Origin: Pyrenophora tritici-repentis
Lineage: Eukaryota > Ascomycota > Dothideomycetes > Pleosporales > Pleosporaceae
NCBI RefSeq assembly: GCF_003171515.1
Contig: NC_089392.1
Span: forward strand, 62,001-126,000
Direction of reading: 5' to 3'
DNA length: 64,000 bases
The notes beneath the pieces were generated by a model, which ran no database searches, was not told where the DNA came from, and worked only from the letters and a program-made list of their open reading frames with translations. A program made the position numbers and the translations under genes. Shown here in pieces: positions 1-9,575 of the stretch. Within the stretch, counting starts at the first letter, position 1, and every line of letters begins with the position of its first letter.

Positions 1-38
1 GTAAAAGCAGCAAAGGCGCGGGTAGTAAGAAGGCAGGT
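1..38. other. Flank of Copia-1 (left)
   Basis: Short purine-rich stretch left of Copia-1. Its last five bases (CAGGT, 34-38) are the left target-site duplication. It was once continuous with 5837-5952. No gene is seen. Confidence 0.5.
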
Positions 39-225
39 TGTCAGATTTTTATGGATGGGATCAAGTGTATTCTCTGTGTCTGTCTACGGCTCTGTCTGTG
101 GGAGGTGGCCTCGCCTCGGGCTTGGCAGTGCTAAGTCCCGGCGCTAGCCCTGGTTTGGGGGTCTCATGTCCTTCCCCAACCACCATCGGCTCGATCATGG
201 AGCAAAACCTCGCCTCAATCTGACA
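39..225 (-). repeat. Copia-1 3' LTR
   Basis: 187-bp LTR with inverted ends TGTCAGAT/ATCTGACA, matching 5645-5831. It is the 3' LTR because pol ends next to it and the polypurine tract adjoins it. Confidence 0.95.
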
Positions 226-291
226 CACCCCCTCAGCTCGGCGCTCCTCGGCAGCCTGAGCTGGAGTGGTCTTTGCGACATTCATACCGGA

Positions 292-3200
292 CTATATAAC
301 AAGACTTTCCATCTTCTCTAGAATTTCCTCTGGATCTGCTTCCTCTACGTCTCGTTCCTTCACTTCAACCAGTCCGACCTGCGTCAAGAACTGGGGCCAG
401 TTGTTGGCAGGCAGGGTCTTCGTGAAACCATCGGCGAGCATTTCGCCAGACGGTACATACACGACTCTGATAGACTTTCGCTTTGCCTCTTGCCTCAGCC
501 AGTGATTGTGGATGTCCACGTGACGGAGTTTCGTCGTCAGCTGAGAGATCTCCTCGTTGATCAGCCGGATCGTCTGCGTATTATCGCACTGTATCGTAAT
601 TGTCTTCTCCGTCAACTCTACCCGAAGCTCCTCTAGCAGCATCCGCACAAACATGGACTCCTTAGCCACTTGCGATAGCGCGAGGAGTTCTGCTTCGGTC
701 GTAGATGTCGTGATGGTATCTTGTTTGTTCGCCCTCCATGCGATCAGTCCTCCAAATAGCTTGATAACGTACCCTTGGGAGCTCTTGCGATCCGCGGTGT
801 TGTCCGCAAAGGATGCATCGCTAGCTACTACCAATTGGTCGTCTCCTCCGAATGATAAGGATAGAAGCTTGGTTGACTCCAGGTACAACAGCACTCGGTC
901 AGCGGCTTCTTGATGTAGTGGACCAGGGTTTGTGAGGAACCGGGCGAGTCGTGATACTGGGAATGCGACATCGGGTCGGGTGTTGACGGCGGCGAAGAGT
1001 AACGATCCAATCTTGCGTTGATACAAGTTAATCTCTCCAGGAGTCGCCAAACCCTCACGTGCAACTAGTTCGACTCTAGCCATTGGTGTGTTGTGTCGTT
1101 GGTCCTTGTTCGTTGCCAGCCGTGCAATCTTCTCAACATAAGCTTTCTGTGACAGCCAGATCTTTCGCTTCTCTCGGTCCCGTATAACTTCTACTCCTAA
1201 AAACCACTGCAAATCCTTTCCTCCGGTCAGGTTGTATCGCTGTTTCAGTTCCTCTTCCACTTTCCGAGCTACTTCCGCGTGCCGTTTCGAAGAGGCAAGG
1301 ATAATGTCATCAACATAAAAGAAGATGAACACTCCGTCTCGGATCATGCAGCAAGGTTCGTGGGGAACTGGCGAGAACCCGATTTCTAGAAGGAAGGCAG
1401 TGAAGTGTCTTTGCCAGAGCAATGGCGAGATCCGTAGGCCGTACAGCGCTTTGTTTAGTTGCAGTATTGTTCCCTGCTTCCTGTATCCTGGGGGCATCCG
1501 CATGTACACTGTTCGATCAATATCTGCGTTGACGAAGGCGTTCGATACGTCGTATTGCTTCAGCTCTAGGTCAAACCGGGCCGCAATCGACACTAGCATC
1601 CGAAACGATCTTCCGGCCAGTGTAGCAGCGTAGGTTTCTTGTGCGGTGACATTTCGTTGCTGGTCTCCACGCACTACCAATCGCGCCTTACACTTCTGGA
1701 ATCGATGGTGCTTGTCAAATTTGTAGGTGTATACCCACATTGAGTCCAGTACCTGCTGGTCGGTCTTCCGAGCCGTCTTCGCCGGGACCTCTGACCAGGA
1801 TCTGGTTTCCTTGTGGCTATGGAGATGTGTAATCTCAGCCTCTTTGAAAAAATAGAACAACTCGTGATCCTCTCGCAGGCCGTTCGCTTGGGGAGGCGGT
1901 GGCAGCTGGCTGCGATGAGGCTTCTTGCCGTTTCGCATCATACGCTCAAGCTTTGCCTTGTCCAGTCGCTCTCCTGCCAAGTTTTGAACGTTTCCTGCCT
2001 TGGTGCCTGCCATAAAGGCGGCTGCCCATGGCTCCTTCAACATCCTGTGTTCCGGATGGAGGATACCACTCGCGAGACCTTGTTTGCCGTAGCTAGTGTC
2101 AAGACCTTGTTTCCCGTAGGCAGTCTCTTCGGATTGTAGGCCGTAGCCTCCGGCATCGCATTGTTCGCGTGGAACGCCTGCGGATAGACCATGTTCGCGC
2201 TGTGCGCCAGTCTGTACACCATGTTCGCCGTAGCTAGTGTCAAGACCTTGTTTCCCGTAGGCAGTCTCTTCGGATTGTAGGCCGTAGCCTCCGGCATCGC
2301 ATTGTTCGCGTGGAACGCCTGCGGATAGACCATGTTCGCGCTGTGCGCCAGTCTGTACACCATGTTCGCCGTAGCTAGTGTCAAGACCTTGTTTCCCGTA
2401 GGCAGTCTCTTCGGATTGTAGGCCGTAGCCTCCGGCATCGCATTGTTCGCGTGGAACGCCTGCGGATAGACCATGTTCGCGCTGTGCGCCAGTCTGTACA
2501 CCATGTTCGCCGTAGCTAGTGTCAAGACCTTGTTTCCCGTAGGCAGTCTCTTCGGATTGTAGGCCGTAGCCTCCGGTATCATCGTCCCTGAAGGGGTGTT
2601 CCACATTAGTTAGCATTTGAGCAAGCAGTGCTGCCGGTGGGGGCGTATGTGGTGGCGTCGGATAAGGTACTACCTTCCTTCCCGCCTCATCATACTCGAG
2701 CCGCCCATTTTCCGGCGCTCTAGCAATGGTCTCATCTTCGTAGAAAGTTCCAAGTTCTTCCCGTGTGGGATTTGGTCCAGGGGGCAGTTCAATAGTTCGA
2801 ATCCATGCTGCTATCTCCTCTGTAGTGCTATGCATAAGATTGTCCATAACCTCTTTATGCTCTCCACTATATACGACTTCCTCGTCGAATACAACGTCGC
2901 GAGTGCTAATGACCTTGCCTATAGATGGTACCCAAATTCGGAATATGTTCGTCGAACGGTAACCAACTAAGTACCCTATCCAGGCTTTCGGGTCAAATCT
3001 CTGTAGACGTCCTTTTCCTCGCTTCGTGTCATCCGTCATCGCAAATGCCTTACAGCCGTACGCTCGTAAATGCGACAGGTTGGGCTTGCGTGGTGATGTA
3101 ACAACTCCATTCTGGAAAGCGATTGCCGTGAAGAACATCTCGTATGGAGATCTCCAGCGGTTCTGATATTTCGGCGTCCTGTTGTGTAGGTAGACGGCGG

Positions 3201-4251
3201 TCCGGGCGCTTTCCGGCCATTGGTCCCACGGCAGATGTGCATCGAGTCGCATTGCTCGACCCTTTTCTTTTACCACACCCCCTGAGCGTTCGGCTCCTCC
3301 GTTTTGCGCTTGCGTATCGGGGGCGGAAGGCTCGAGTACTATACCTCTTGTTCTGCACCATCTGGCGACCTCTGGCTTCACGGAAAATATCTCGTTGTCC
3401 GTCTCAATAACCTTTACCGTTATACCAAATTGATTCATCATAAAGGTGACGAACATCTTAAGGCTTTTAAGGATGACTCTTGCCGTTCGGTTGTCACTAA
3501 GATAGAAATCCCATATGTATCCCGTAACGCGGCAGTTAATAAGCATCTGACTCTTCTCCTTGGTCGTACTTTCTGCTTCGTAGTCGTGAAAGTCGATCGC
3601 AACTCGCTCTCCCGGACCTTCTAAAATAGTCCGGGGCGTCCGTCGTATCATTCGCTTCGACTTTGATATCCCACAGGCATCGCATTTCACTGTGGGGACC
3701 CCGACGATCTTCACCCCCTCAGATTGGTTCACTAGGTGTTCTAGGGCGTCGGATCCAGGGTGGCCAAGTCTCTTGTGCCAGACTATAGCCTCAGCTCGTT
3801 TTCGTACGGCTGTCCTGCGCGTTGGCTGCTGCGTTGAAAACGCTGCTCGCGCCTCAGCGTCATTGAGTTCCAGTATCCATTGTCCGTACTTCTCGTGTAG
3901 TACTGCCAGTTCGCTATCGTCGGACCGTCGGAGGATTGTTGGGTCGGATTTGGTGTCCCACCAAAGACCTTGCCGGCGGAGTATCCGGAAGGAGACAAGA
4001 CTGCAGTGTAGGTCAGGGCAGTAGGCGACGTTCTCGAGGTAGAGGAGACGGTGACCGTCTGCGCTATCTACTCTCAGAGTAACTGAACCGTATGCCTTAA
4101 TCCACACCCTTGTATTGCCTGCCCAGAGGAAGTCTCCTGTCATAGGCGGTCGAATATTCGTGAATCGTCCGAGGTCGTTGCCGACGTGTATAGTGGTTCC
4201 GGAGTCCATTATGTAAGAGCGTTGAAGTGGGTACTTAGATTCCTTTGCCAT
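292..4251 (-). CDS. pol: Copia-1 Pol (protease-integrase-RT-RNase H)
   Basis: 1319-residue Copia polyprotein with no internal stop. Domains in order: aspartic protease (DSGTT near residue 16); zinc-binding integrase N-terminus (HKRLGHP ... CDAC, about 159-193); integrase core with Asp about 220, Asp about 285 in ETDNE, and Glu about 321 in GGAERSGG; a linker carrying a 47-residue tandem repeat (about 560-720); RVT_2 reverse transcriptase with YDVSNAF (about 904) and FFYVDD (about 977); and RNase H with SDASFADN and EAELLAL. It lies in the same frame as upstream gag. The two are separated by one TGA (4306-4308) and 18 open codons, so the ATG at 4251 is only the first Met after that stop. Translation may instead come from stop readthrough. 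The protein acts in cytoplasmic virus-like particles and then at the chromosome. Confidence 0.93.
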   Translation of the reverse strand: MAKESKYPLQRSYIMDSGTTIHVGNDLGRFTNIRPPMTGDFLWAGNTRVWIKAYGSVTLRVDSADGHRLLYLENVAYCPDLHCSLVSFRILRRQGLWWDTKSDPTILRRSDDSELAVLHEKYGQWILELNDAEARAAFSTQQPTRRTAVRKRAEAIVWHKRLGHPGSDALEHLVNQSEGVKIVGVPTVKCDACGISKSKRMIRRTPRTILEGPGERVAIDFHDYEAESTTKEKSQMLINCRVTGYIWDFYLSDNRTARVILKSLKMFVTFMMNQFGITVKVIETDNEIFSVKPEVARWCRTRGIVLEPSAPDTQAQNGGAERSGGVVKEKGRAMRLDAHLPWDQWPESARTAVYLHNRTPKYQNRWRSPYEMFFTAIAFQNGVVTSPRKPNLSHLRAYGCKAFAMTDDTKRGKGRLQRFDPKAWIGYLVGYRSTNIFRIWVPSIGKVISTRDVVFDEEVVYSGEHKEVMDNLMHSTTEEIAAWIRTIELPPGPNPTREELGTFYEDETIARAPENGRLEYDEAGRKVVPYPTPPHTPPPAALLAQMLTNVEHPFRDDDTGGYGLQSEETAYGKQGLDTSYGEHGVQTGAQREHGLSAGVPREQCDAGGYGLQSEETAYGKQGLDTSYGEHGVQTGAQREHGLSAGVPREQCDAGGYGLQSEETAYGKQGLDTSYGEHGVQTGAQREHGLSAGVPREQCDAGGYGLQSEETAYGKQGLDTSYGKQGLASGILHPEHRMLKEPWAAAFMAGTKAGNVQNLAGERLDKAKLERMMRNGKKPHRSQLPPPPQANGLREDHELFYFFKEAEITHLHSHKETRSWSEVPAKTARKTDQQVLDSMWVYTYKFDKHHRFQKCKARLVVRGDQQRNVTAQETYAATLAGRSFRMLVSIAARFDLELKQYDVSNAFVNADIDRTVYMRMPPGYRKQGTILQLNKALYGLRISPLLWQRHFTAFLLEIGFSPVPHEPCCMIRDGVFIFFYVDDIILASSKRHAEVARKVEEELKQRYNLTGGKDLQWFLGVEVIRDREKRKIWLSQKAYVEKIARLATNKDQRHNTPMARVELVAREGLATPGEINLYQRKIGSLLFAAVNTRPDVAFPVSRLARFLTNPGPLHQEAADRVLLYLESTKLLSLSFGGDDQLVVASDASFADNTADRKSSQGYVIKLFGGLIAWRANKQDTITTSTTEAELLALSQVAKESMFVRMLLEELRVELTEKTITIQCDNTQTIRLINEEISQLTTKLRHVDIHNHWLRQEAKRKSIRVVYVPSGEMLADGFTKTLPANNWPQFLTQVGLVEVKERDVEEADPEEILEKMESLVI
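2089..2574 (-). repeat. In-frame 141-bp minisatellite in Copia-1 pol
   Basis: About 3.4 head-to-tail copies of a 141-bp unit (period seen at 2221, 2362 and 2503) that look identical. Since 141 is 47 codons, the reading frame is kept. The encoded unit is rich in Gly, Gln and Glu and contains YGKQGLDTSYGEHG. It sits in the linker between integrase and reverse transcriptase. The corresponding linker of Copia-4 lacks it. Confidence 0.93.
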
Positions 4252-4305
4252 AAATGATGAGGCACAGATTATAAGGTTGATCTGGCCTATGTTCCGGCCT
4301 TCTGG

Positions 4306-5505
4306 TCACTCGACAGTATCCTCTACCGGAGTGCTCTGTGACTTCTTAATCTGGGGTGTCCCTAATTTAGCTCTCTTGGCTCCCCTTATCTCTTGTTCGA
4401 GATCAGTGTCGCTATCAATTCGGTGCTGAGCCATCGTCTTCAGTGTTTCACGTGGCTTCCACCAAACAGGGGCGTTGTGCGGAAACGCGTACCAACAATT
4501 CTTTAGTTCGTGCTGTTGGTCGCATACCTTGCATTGTTTCCTATCCTTGCCCGGTCCGGGAGTCCTTCGGCTTTTGCCGCGACCTCGCTTTCCTGGGGCC
4601 TTCTCGGCGGCGTTATCTGCGTCTTCGCCGTTCAGTTGAGGTCTACTTGCTACAAAGGCGGCCTTCGGGACCTTGTGTTTGATCGGATGCAACAGTGAGG
4701 CGTACTCTCGGAACTGTTTAATCATCATCCGTACAGTGACACGTGGGTCTTTATTTCCACCGGCCATGAACGCGGTAGTCCATTCTGGTGATGGTTTGAG
4801 AACTGCTTTGACAAAGTCCTCCTTGATAAACTCTTCGTCTTGGCATTCAGGTATGCCAAGGGCCTTGCCTTCCGTGATTGCATGGTCCATCTCAGTTAGC
4901 CAGGTCTCCCACTGTGCTAACAACCTCATCGGTTTTTGGGCCGCGAGGTAACGTTCTCTCGCACGTTTGAGTTCCTCCTTCGTGTCAATCCCAACATTTG
5001 CGGCTAAGTTTTCGATCCACTGCCGATGGGAAAGACCTGCCTTGCAGCAGTTGTAGAAGAGGTGTTGTGACACAGTCTTCCTTATGTGCTCGGTGAGCTT
5101 TCCGAGTCCGGTCCGCTCTTGTTGATATCTCTGGTTAAGTATTTTAAACTCTTCTAGTTGTATTCGGTAATAATCGATATCTTCTTTATAGGACGTCTTC
5201 GCGTTCGTCGCGAGGTCCGAGGGTCGTACCGGTACGTAGGCTGGCGCTTCGGCGCTATCGTCGCCGATCGCTTGGCGATATTGGGTAACGTGCAGATTCG
5301 TCGCTGCAGTTGATGGCTGATAGCTTCCGATAAGTGGAGCTAGTGGTGGTTGTGGTTCTATTAGAGGGATCCCGCGTTGCTTTGGATCTACCTTTTCCCA
5401 CACTTGGTATGCGGCGCATTCCGCTTGTAGTTGTTGGTACTATTTAGCCCAATTGGTATAATCCGTTAGGATCACTGTTGGATCTCTGTTTGATGGTACA
5501 GACAT
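4306..5505 (-). pseudogene. gag: Copia-1 Gag, one premature stop
   Basis: Copia-type Gag, whose natural start is the ATG at 5505 (MSVPSNRDP...). An in-frame TAG at 5440-5442 interrupts the N-terminal domain. The Copia-4 Gag has Trp at the matching place (SSKWIPWYRQI), so TGG to TAG is the simplest explanation. Downstream the frame is open to TGA at 4306. A zinc-knuckle-like CKVCDQQHELKNCW lies near the C-terminus. Translation from the internal GTG at 5403 could give a shortened protein, but the lost segment includes the conserved start of the domain. Role: structural capsid protein. Confidence 0.85.
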
Positions 5506-5627
5506 CTTGTCGATGAGTTTTGATGACTCTTCGGTTCGGCGCTTACGTGTTGTAGCGTGGGGATCGTCGTAATGACGGTATTTGTAGTATAAAGTAACTT
5601 TGATTGACTCTTCTGTACTCGGTACAG

Positions 5628-5644
5628 GCAGTGAGACTCTTAAT
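5628..5644 (-). promoter_or_regulatory. Copia-1 primer-binding site (tRNA-Lys-CUU half)
   Basis: Directly inside the 5' LTR the minus strand reads ATTAAGAGTCTCACTGC. Its complement, GCAGTGAGACTCTTAAT, contains CTCTTAA, the anticodon loop of a Lys-CUU tRNA, next to an anticodon-stem strand. The same 17 bases follow the Copia-4 5' LTR. This fits priming by a tRNA cleaved in its anticodon loop, as known for Ty5 and Drosophila copia. The tRNA identity is inferred from the loop sequence. Confidence 0.7.
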
Positions 5645-5831
5645 TGTCAGATTTTTATGGATGGGATCAAGTGTATTCTCTGTGTCTGTCTACGGCTCTG
5701 TCTGTGGGAGGTGGCCTCGCCTCGGGCTTGGCAGTGCTAAGTCCCGGCGCTAGCCCTGGTTTGGGGGTCTCATGTCCTTCCCCAACCACCATCGGCTCGA
5801 TCATGGAGCAAAACCTCGCCTCAATCTGACA
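5645..5831 (-). repeat. Copia-1 5' LTR
   Basis: 187-bp LTR identical by eye to 39-225. It holds the element promoter on the minus strand, and gag starts about 140 bases inward. Confidence 0.95.
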
Positions 5832-5836
5832 CAGGT

Positions 5837-5952
5837 AGCGAAGGAAACGAGAAAGAAAGTAGCAATAACAGCGAAAGTAGCAAAATAGCAGACAGCGTTG
5901 GCAGTAAAATGGTTGGCATCGACAGAAAGGAAAGAAAGAAAGCGAAAGCAAG
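5837..5952. other. Spacer between Copia-1 and Gypsy-1
   Basis: A-rich, purine-biased stretch with repeated GTAGCA/GAAAG words. It continues the sequence at 1-33 and was the Copia-1 target. It is probably remnant transposon DNA. No gene is recognised. Confidence 0.4.
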
Positions 5953-6119
5953 TGTGAGGGATCGATCAAGAAAGATTGGATTTGACAAGATACAAGCTAT
6001 CGAGCTATCTACGTTGTGAGCCCGAACTTATGCTGTGGGCGCCAAGGCGCTAGTCCGATAAGATAAGGATCTTATCGATATGGGGGCCATGGGCCGAGCG
6101 AGTCTATGGATCCGTAACA
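5953..6119 (-). repeat. Gypsy-1 3' LTR
   Basis: 167-bp LTR matching 16322-16488. It is followed inward by the polypurine tract (C-run at about 6122-6129 on the plus strand). Confidence 0.93.
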
Positions 6120-6135
6120 TTACCCCCCCCTTTCA
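6120..6135 (-). promoter_or_regulatory. Gypsy-1 polypurine tract
   Basis: The minus strand reads CTGAAAGGGGGGGGTAA immediately before the 3' LTR. This is the expected primer site for plus-strand DNA synthesis and confirms the element's orientation. Confidence 0.85.
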
Positions 6136-6321
6136 GAAGACGGTTGCACCTGCAAGCCGTGAATGTCTTTTATTTTATGACGCTGTGCTTGATGCCGAGC
6201 AGTTATGTTGTGTCTCATCCTTCGGGTCCTTGCTTCTGCTTGGAGACAGACGTCCTGAGTTGTGCCACCTTCCCAGGTCCAAGCTGCAGAGTTGCTATCA
6301 GTCAGTTCAGTCAGTCCGGAG

Positions 6322-6483
6322 CACAGTCCGCAACAATCAATTAAGTGGGTCCTAGAAGGTTCAGATTGGATTGATTGATTACCGCTTTAAGCCTAGTAGT
6401 TACCTATAGGAGTTTAAGCCCTACCTAGATAGGTAAGTGGGTCTAGGAGAGTGACCGGATTGAATTGATTGTTGCGGAGTCTA
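6322..6483 (+). mobile_element. MITE-1 copy A (162 bp, hAT type)
   Basis: Non-autonomous hAT element. Its ends are CACAGTCCGCAACAATCAAT and, inverted, TAGACTCCGCAACAATCAAT. The target duplication GTCCGGAG occurs at 6314-6321 and 6484-6491. It is inserted in the left subterminal region of hAT-B copy 1. It has no coding capacity. Confidence 0.95.
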
Positions 6484-6751
6484 GTCCGGAGCTCTCTGGA
6501 CTGACTGAACTGACGTCCTGAGGTCACTGAACTGGACTGGACTGACTGCCAAGACTTTTCAATTAAACTAAAACTGACTGACTGAACTGACGTCGCCGCG
6601 GCCTGCGGACTGACTGGACTGACTGAACTGAGTTACCTGACGTCGAACTGAGATAAATGCTCCTGTACTTTTGAGATTTCTTCCTCTGATAGTGTGCGCG
6701 CTAGCCCAGAAGCTGAGGTAGTTGTTGGCTGTATACCAAGCCTCTTCCAGC

Positions 6752-6913
6752 TAGACTCCGCAACAATCAATTCAATCCGGTCACTCTCCTAGACCCACTT
6801 ACCTATCTAGGTAGGGCTTAAACTCCTATAGGTAACTACTAGGCTTAAAGCGGTAATCAATCAATCCAATCTGAACCTTCTAGGACCCACTTAATTGATT
6901 GTTGCGGACTGTG
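6752..6913 (-). mobile_element. MITE-1 copy B
   Basis: 162 bp in reverse orientation to copy A. The target duplication CTTCCAGC is at 6744-6751 and 6914-6921. It lies within the 3' coding end of the hAT-B transposase and replaces the last residues with MITE-encoded ones. Confidence 0.95.
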
Positions 6914-9316
6914 CTTCCAGCTCTTCAAGCTCTGCAAAGCTGAAATAAGCTCTGGCTTCATATGGAGTCTCCGGGTGCCTAACATGTCGCCAAGCTCGCT
7001 GAAAGTCCGCTCACAGTCTGCCGCTGCTGCTGGTATTGTTAGGACGTCAATAGCGAACTTTGAGAGTATAGGGAACTGCCCAGCAACTGACTCCCAGTAT
7101 AGAAGCGGATTAAGAGACAGCCAATCCTCCTCAGCTAACGCTGGTTGCCGCTTCCATATCTCATACTCATCCTCAGCAAGGCTTGCCTCTAACTGCCGTG
7201 TGCTTTGCTCAATTGACGACTGTAGAAAAGCTGATCGCGACGTTGAAATCCCTAGCCGGGGCTTCTTACGCGGCGGCGTTACAGTGTGAGCTGAAGTGGC
7301 TGCAGAGTCCTTCCGCCCCTGCCACATGCGCAGGAATGCCCGGTGGTTATTGTCAAGCCAGCCGTCGCGATAGTGGACACCGTCACGGGCAGTGACATGG
7401 GTGTCAGGCACCTTCCAGAGCGCTGAGAGGTGGTGTTTGTAGTGCGGGTGTAGTATTGTAGCAGTGTAGTAGACAGGCGCGTTATCGAATTTTGCGTAGT
7501 ACTCAGCAAGCTTACAATGCGCAAGGTTAACGTTTGTAATAAGATGATCTTCAGGCGCATCTAGATCTTCGTAATTTACATCCTTAAGGCGGTCTTTGAG
7601 AGCCTCAAGCTGGTCAAGAAGCCACTCAAACGTTACTAGAACTTCCCATATAGCGCCGTGTCGGCCGTGTCGGCCGCGACCTTCAAGTAGCCGTGTAGCT
7701 TCGGCAAATGGCTCAAGGAGTCGAATGTATTCTGTTATTGTCGCCCAGTCCTTGCCGTTTAGACCCCCTTCGCGTATATATAACCGTGGCTGGGCAGCAG
7801 GGAGCTGCTCACGATTCTTCCGGCGTCGTGAGGTTGCTGTTGCAGCACTATGCTCCTCAAGTTTACACTCAATATAGCCATCGATAGGGCCGTGTAGCTC
7901 AGCTGCACGGACAAACGTGTTGAAATAGCTATTCCAGCGTGTCTTAACAGGCTTCACAAGCTGCCGGATGTGGGGTGTAACACCTAGAGACTCTGCCTCC
8001 TCGCACTGTAGGCGCTCTAGTAGTTGTCGAGTTTGAGGCGTACAGATAGACGCAATCACGTCAAAGAGGACGCCAACAGGACCGTATTTGCGCCACTCAT
8101 CCATGTACTTCTCCTCTTCCTCAAGGTGTGCGGCTTCATTCTCGTACGCGCTACGGTCTTTGCCCCAAATTACTAATTGTGCGCTTAGGTTGAGTATATG
8201 GCAGCAGCACCGCAGCCGCCGCTCGCTTGCGATAAAGCCAAACTCCTCTGCTAAGGACTCAACTGCAGTATCATTGTTACTTGCGTTGTCAAGCACAAAG
8301 TACCCAACCCTCGCGTTGTCAACGCCAAATAGCCGAAGTATTGTTGTTGCTGCAGCGGCAATATTATTGCCAGTGTGCGCCCCGTGTAGCTCAGGCAGCC
8401 CAAGCAGGTGGTCAACTAGCTTGCCCTCGCTGTTAAGGTAATGTACGCAGAGGCCAGTAAAAGCATACTGCCCACCAGTTGAAGTCCAGTTGTCGAATGA
8501 CACGTGTATAAGCGACCGGGCTTCGCGAAGGTAGTTGGCAACAGCTGGTATGTATGTATTGTACTCAGTAATAATATGATCGTGGAGCGTTTGGTGGCTA
8601 CGCCAAAGGAGAGCTTCGGCTAGCGGGCTCACGGCCGCAATCATGGCTCGAAACTGCGGCGTTTCTATTACGCGAAGGCTCTGGTTGTCCGCGACTACCC
8701 AGTCCTTCAGCGCGTCCTGAAATCGAGAGGTTGAAAAGCTTGCTGCCATCTCGTTTGCTACCTCTTGCGATACTTCTATCCCTTTAGACCTCATAATATG
8801 TACTTGGGACTTTGCGAGCGCGCCCATAATATTGCCCTCCCGGCTAGCAATTGGTACAGGTCCGTTAGGTCCGTGTGAGTGTCCAGGCTTGTTGCTTGAG
8901 AGGTGTCGGCCGGCGTTTGTAGTGCTGTCAGCCTCGTAGCAAGCCTCCTGCTTCCGTCGTTGATGGCAGTACCGGCAAAGCCAGTAGTTTTTCTTGTACT
9001 TGCGGTGCCAGACGGCCCAGCCGTGGCGGTAGATCCAGCTTTTTGGCCCACCGCGACTATTACGCTCAACCTGGCGCCGCTCAAGATACGGCACACGCTT
9101 AAAATCAAGCCCGTCGTAATTGTCGTCGTCGTCGTCGTCGTCGCCGTCGTTGGGGAAGTCCGCCTGTACTGCCAAGGGCTCATCAGCCTGGGCCTCGCTC
9201 GCAGTATCGCCAACAGTAGGCGCGTTTGATAGCGATGGTAGAGGAGAATTGCGCTTGTCGCATTCTACAAGGCGGCGAAGGCCTGAATTAGAGGGAGTAG
9301 ACATGAAGTACACCAA
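6857..9316 (-). pseudogene. hAT-B copy 1 transposase, C-terminus disrupted
   Basis: hAT transposase of 819 residues as it stands. It matches the 837-residue product of copy 2 until residue about 800, where MITE-1 copy B (6752-6913) adds a foreign tail ending at a stop inside the MITE. Features: a BED-type zinc finger (CRYCHQRRK ... GRHLSSNKPGH, about 105-160), the catalytic-domain landmarks SFDNWTS and YFVLDNASNND, a CCCHILNL motif, and the C-terminal hAT dimerisation region (ILTIPAAAADCERTFSELGD). The conserved dimerisation core is still encoded, so partial activity cannot be excluded. It would bind the element ends and cut and paste them in the nucleus. Confidence 0.88.
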
Positions 9317-9575
9317 GAAGTATTATGGCAACAGTAGTCTAGCGTCGTGTGTATAGCAGACGCGACGCGACGCGACGCGAAAGGCTTACTAGGTGCGCAC
9401 CGGGTAGCGCATTTCCGCAAACTCTAATTAGCTTAAAGCCAGATGCTTTAACTTATATAGGATTAGTGTCTATATATCTAGGACTAGCGCGGCTTCGAAG
9501 CCGCACTAAATGTGGCTTTCACAACTCTAAAATACTGCTTTAAAAACAGCTAACGTCAGTCTAACGTCAGTCAGT

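Larger units (their letters stand above)
39..5831 (-). mobile_element. Copia-1, full-length Ty1-copia retrotransposon
   Basis: Complete LTR retrotransposon read on the minus strand. Two 187-bp LTRs (39-225 and 5645-5831) begin TGTCAGAT and end ATCTGACA, and look identical by eye. Target duplications are perfect: CAGGT at 34-38 and 5832-5836. The order 5' LTR, gag, protease, integrase, RT, RNase H is the Ty1-copia order. A polypurine tract (CTGAGGGGGTG on the minus strand) adjoins the 3' LTR at 226-236. Identical LTRs and clean duplications suggest recent insertion. The gag stop at 5440-5442 would block this copy from making its own full Gag. Confidence 0.95.

Noticed and set aside
2037..2606. 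189-residue repetitive ORF overlapping Copia-1 pol
   Set aside because: It is an alternative frame of the 141-bp minisatellite. The pol frame has domains on both sides and is the real one.
5628..5644. Possible tRNA gene pieces near LTRs
   Set aside because: Only the anticodon loop and one stem strand are present. These are primer-binding sites, not tRNA genes. No complete cloverleaf was seen in the window.
9120..9229. Acidic/serine-run ORFs opposite the hAT-B transposase
   Set aside because: They are antisense images of the GAC repeat coding the Asp run of the transposase. Both hAT-B copies show the same mirror frames.
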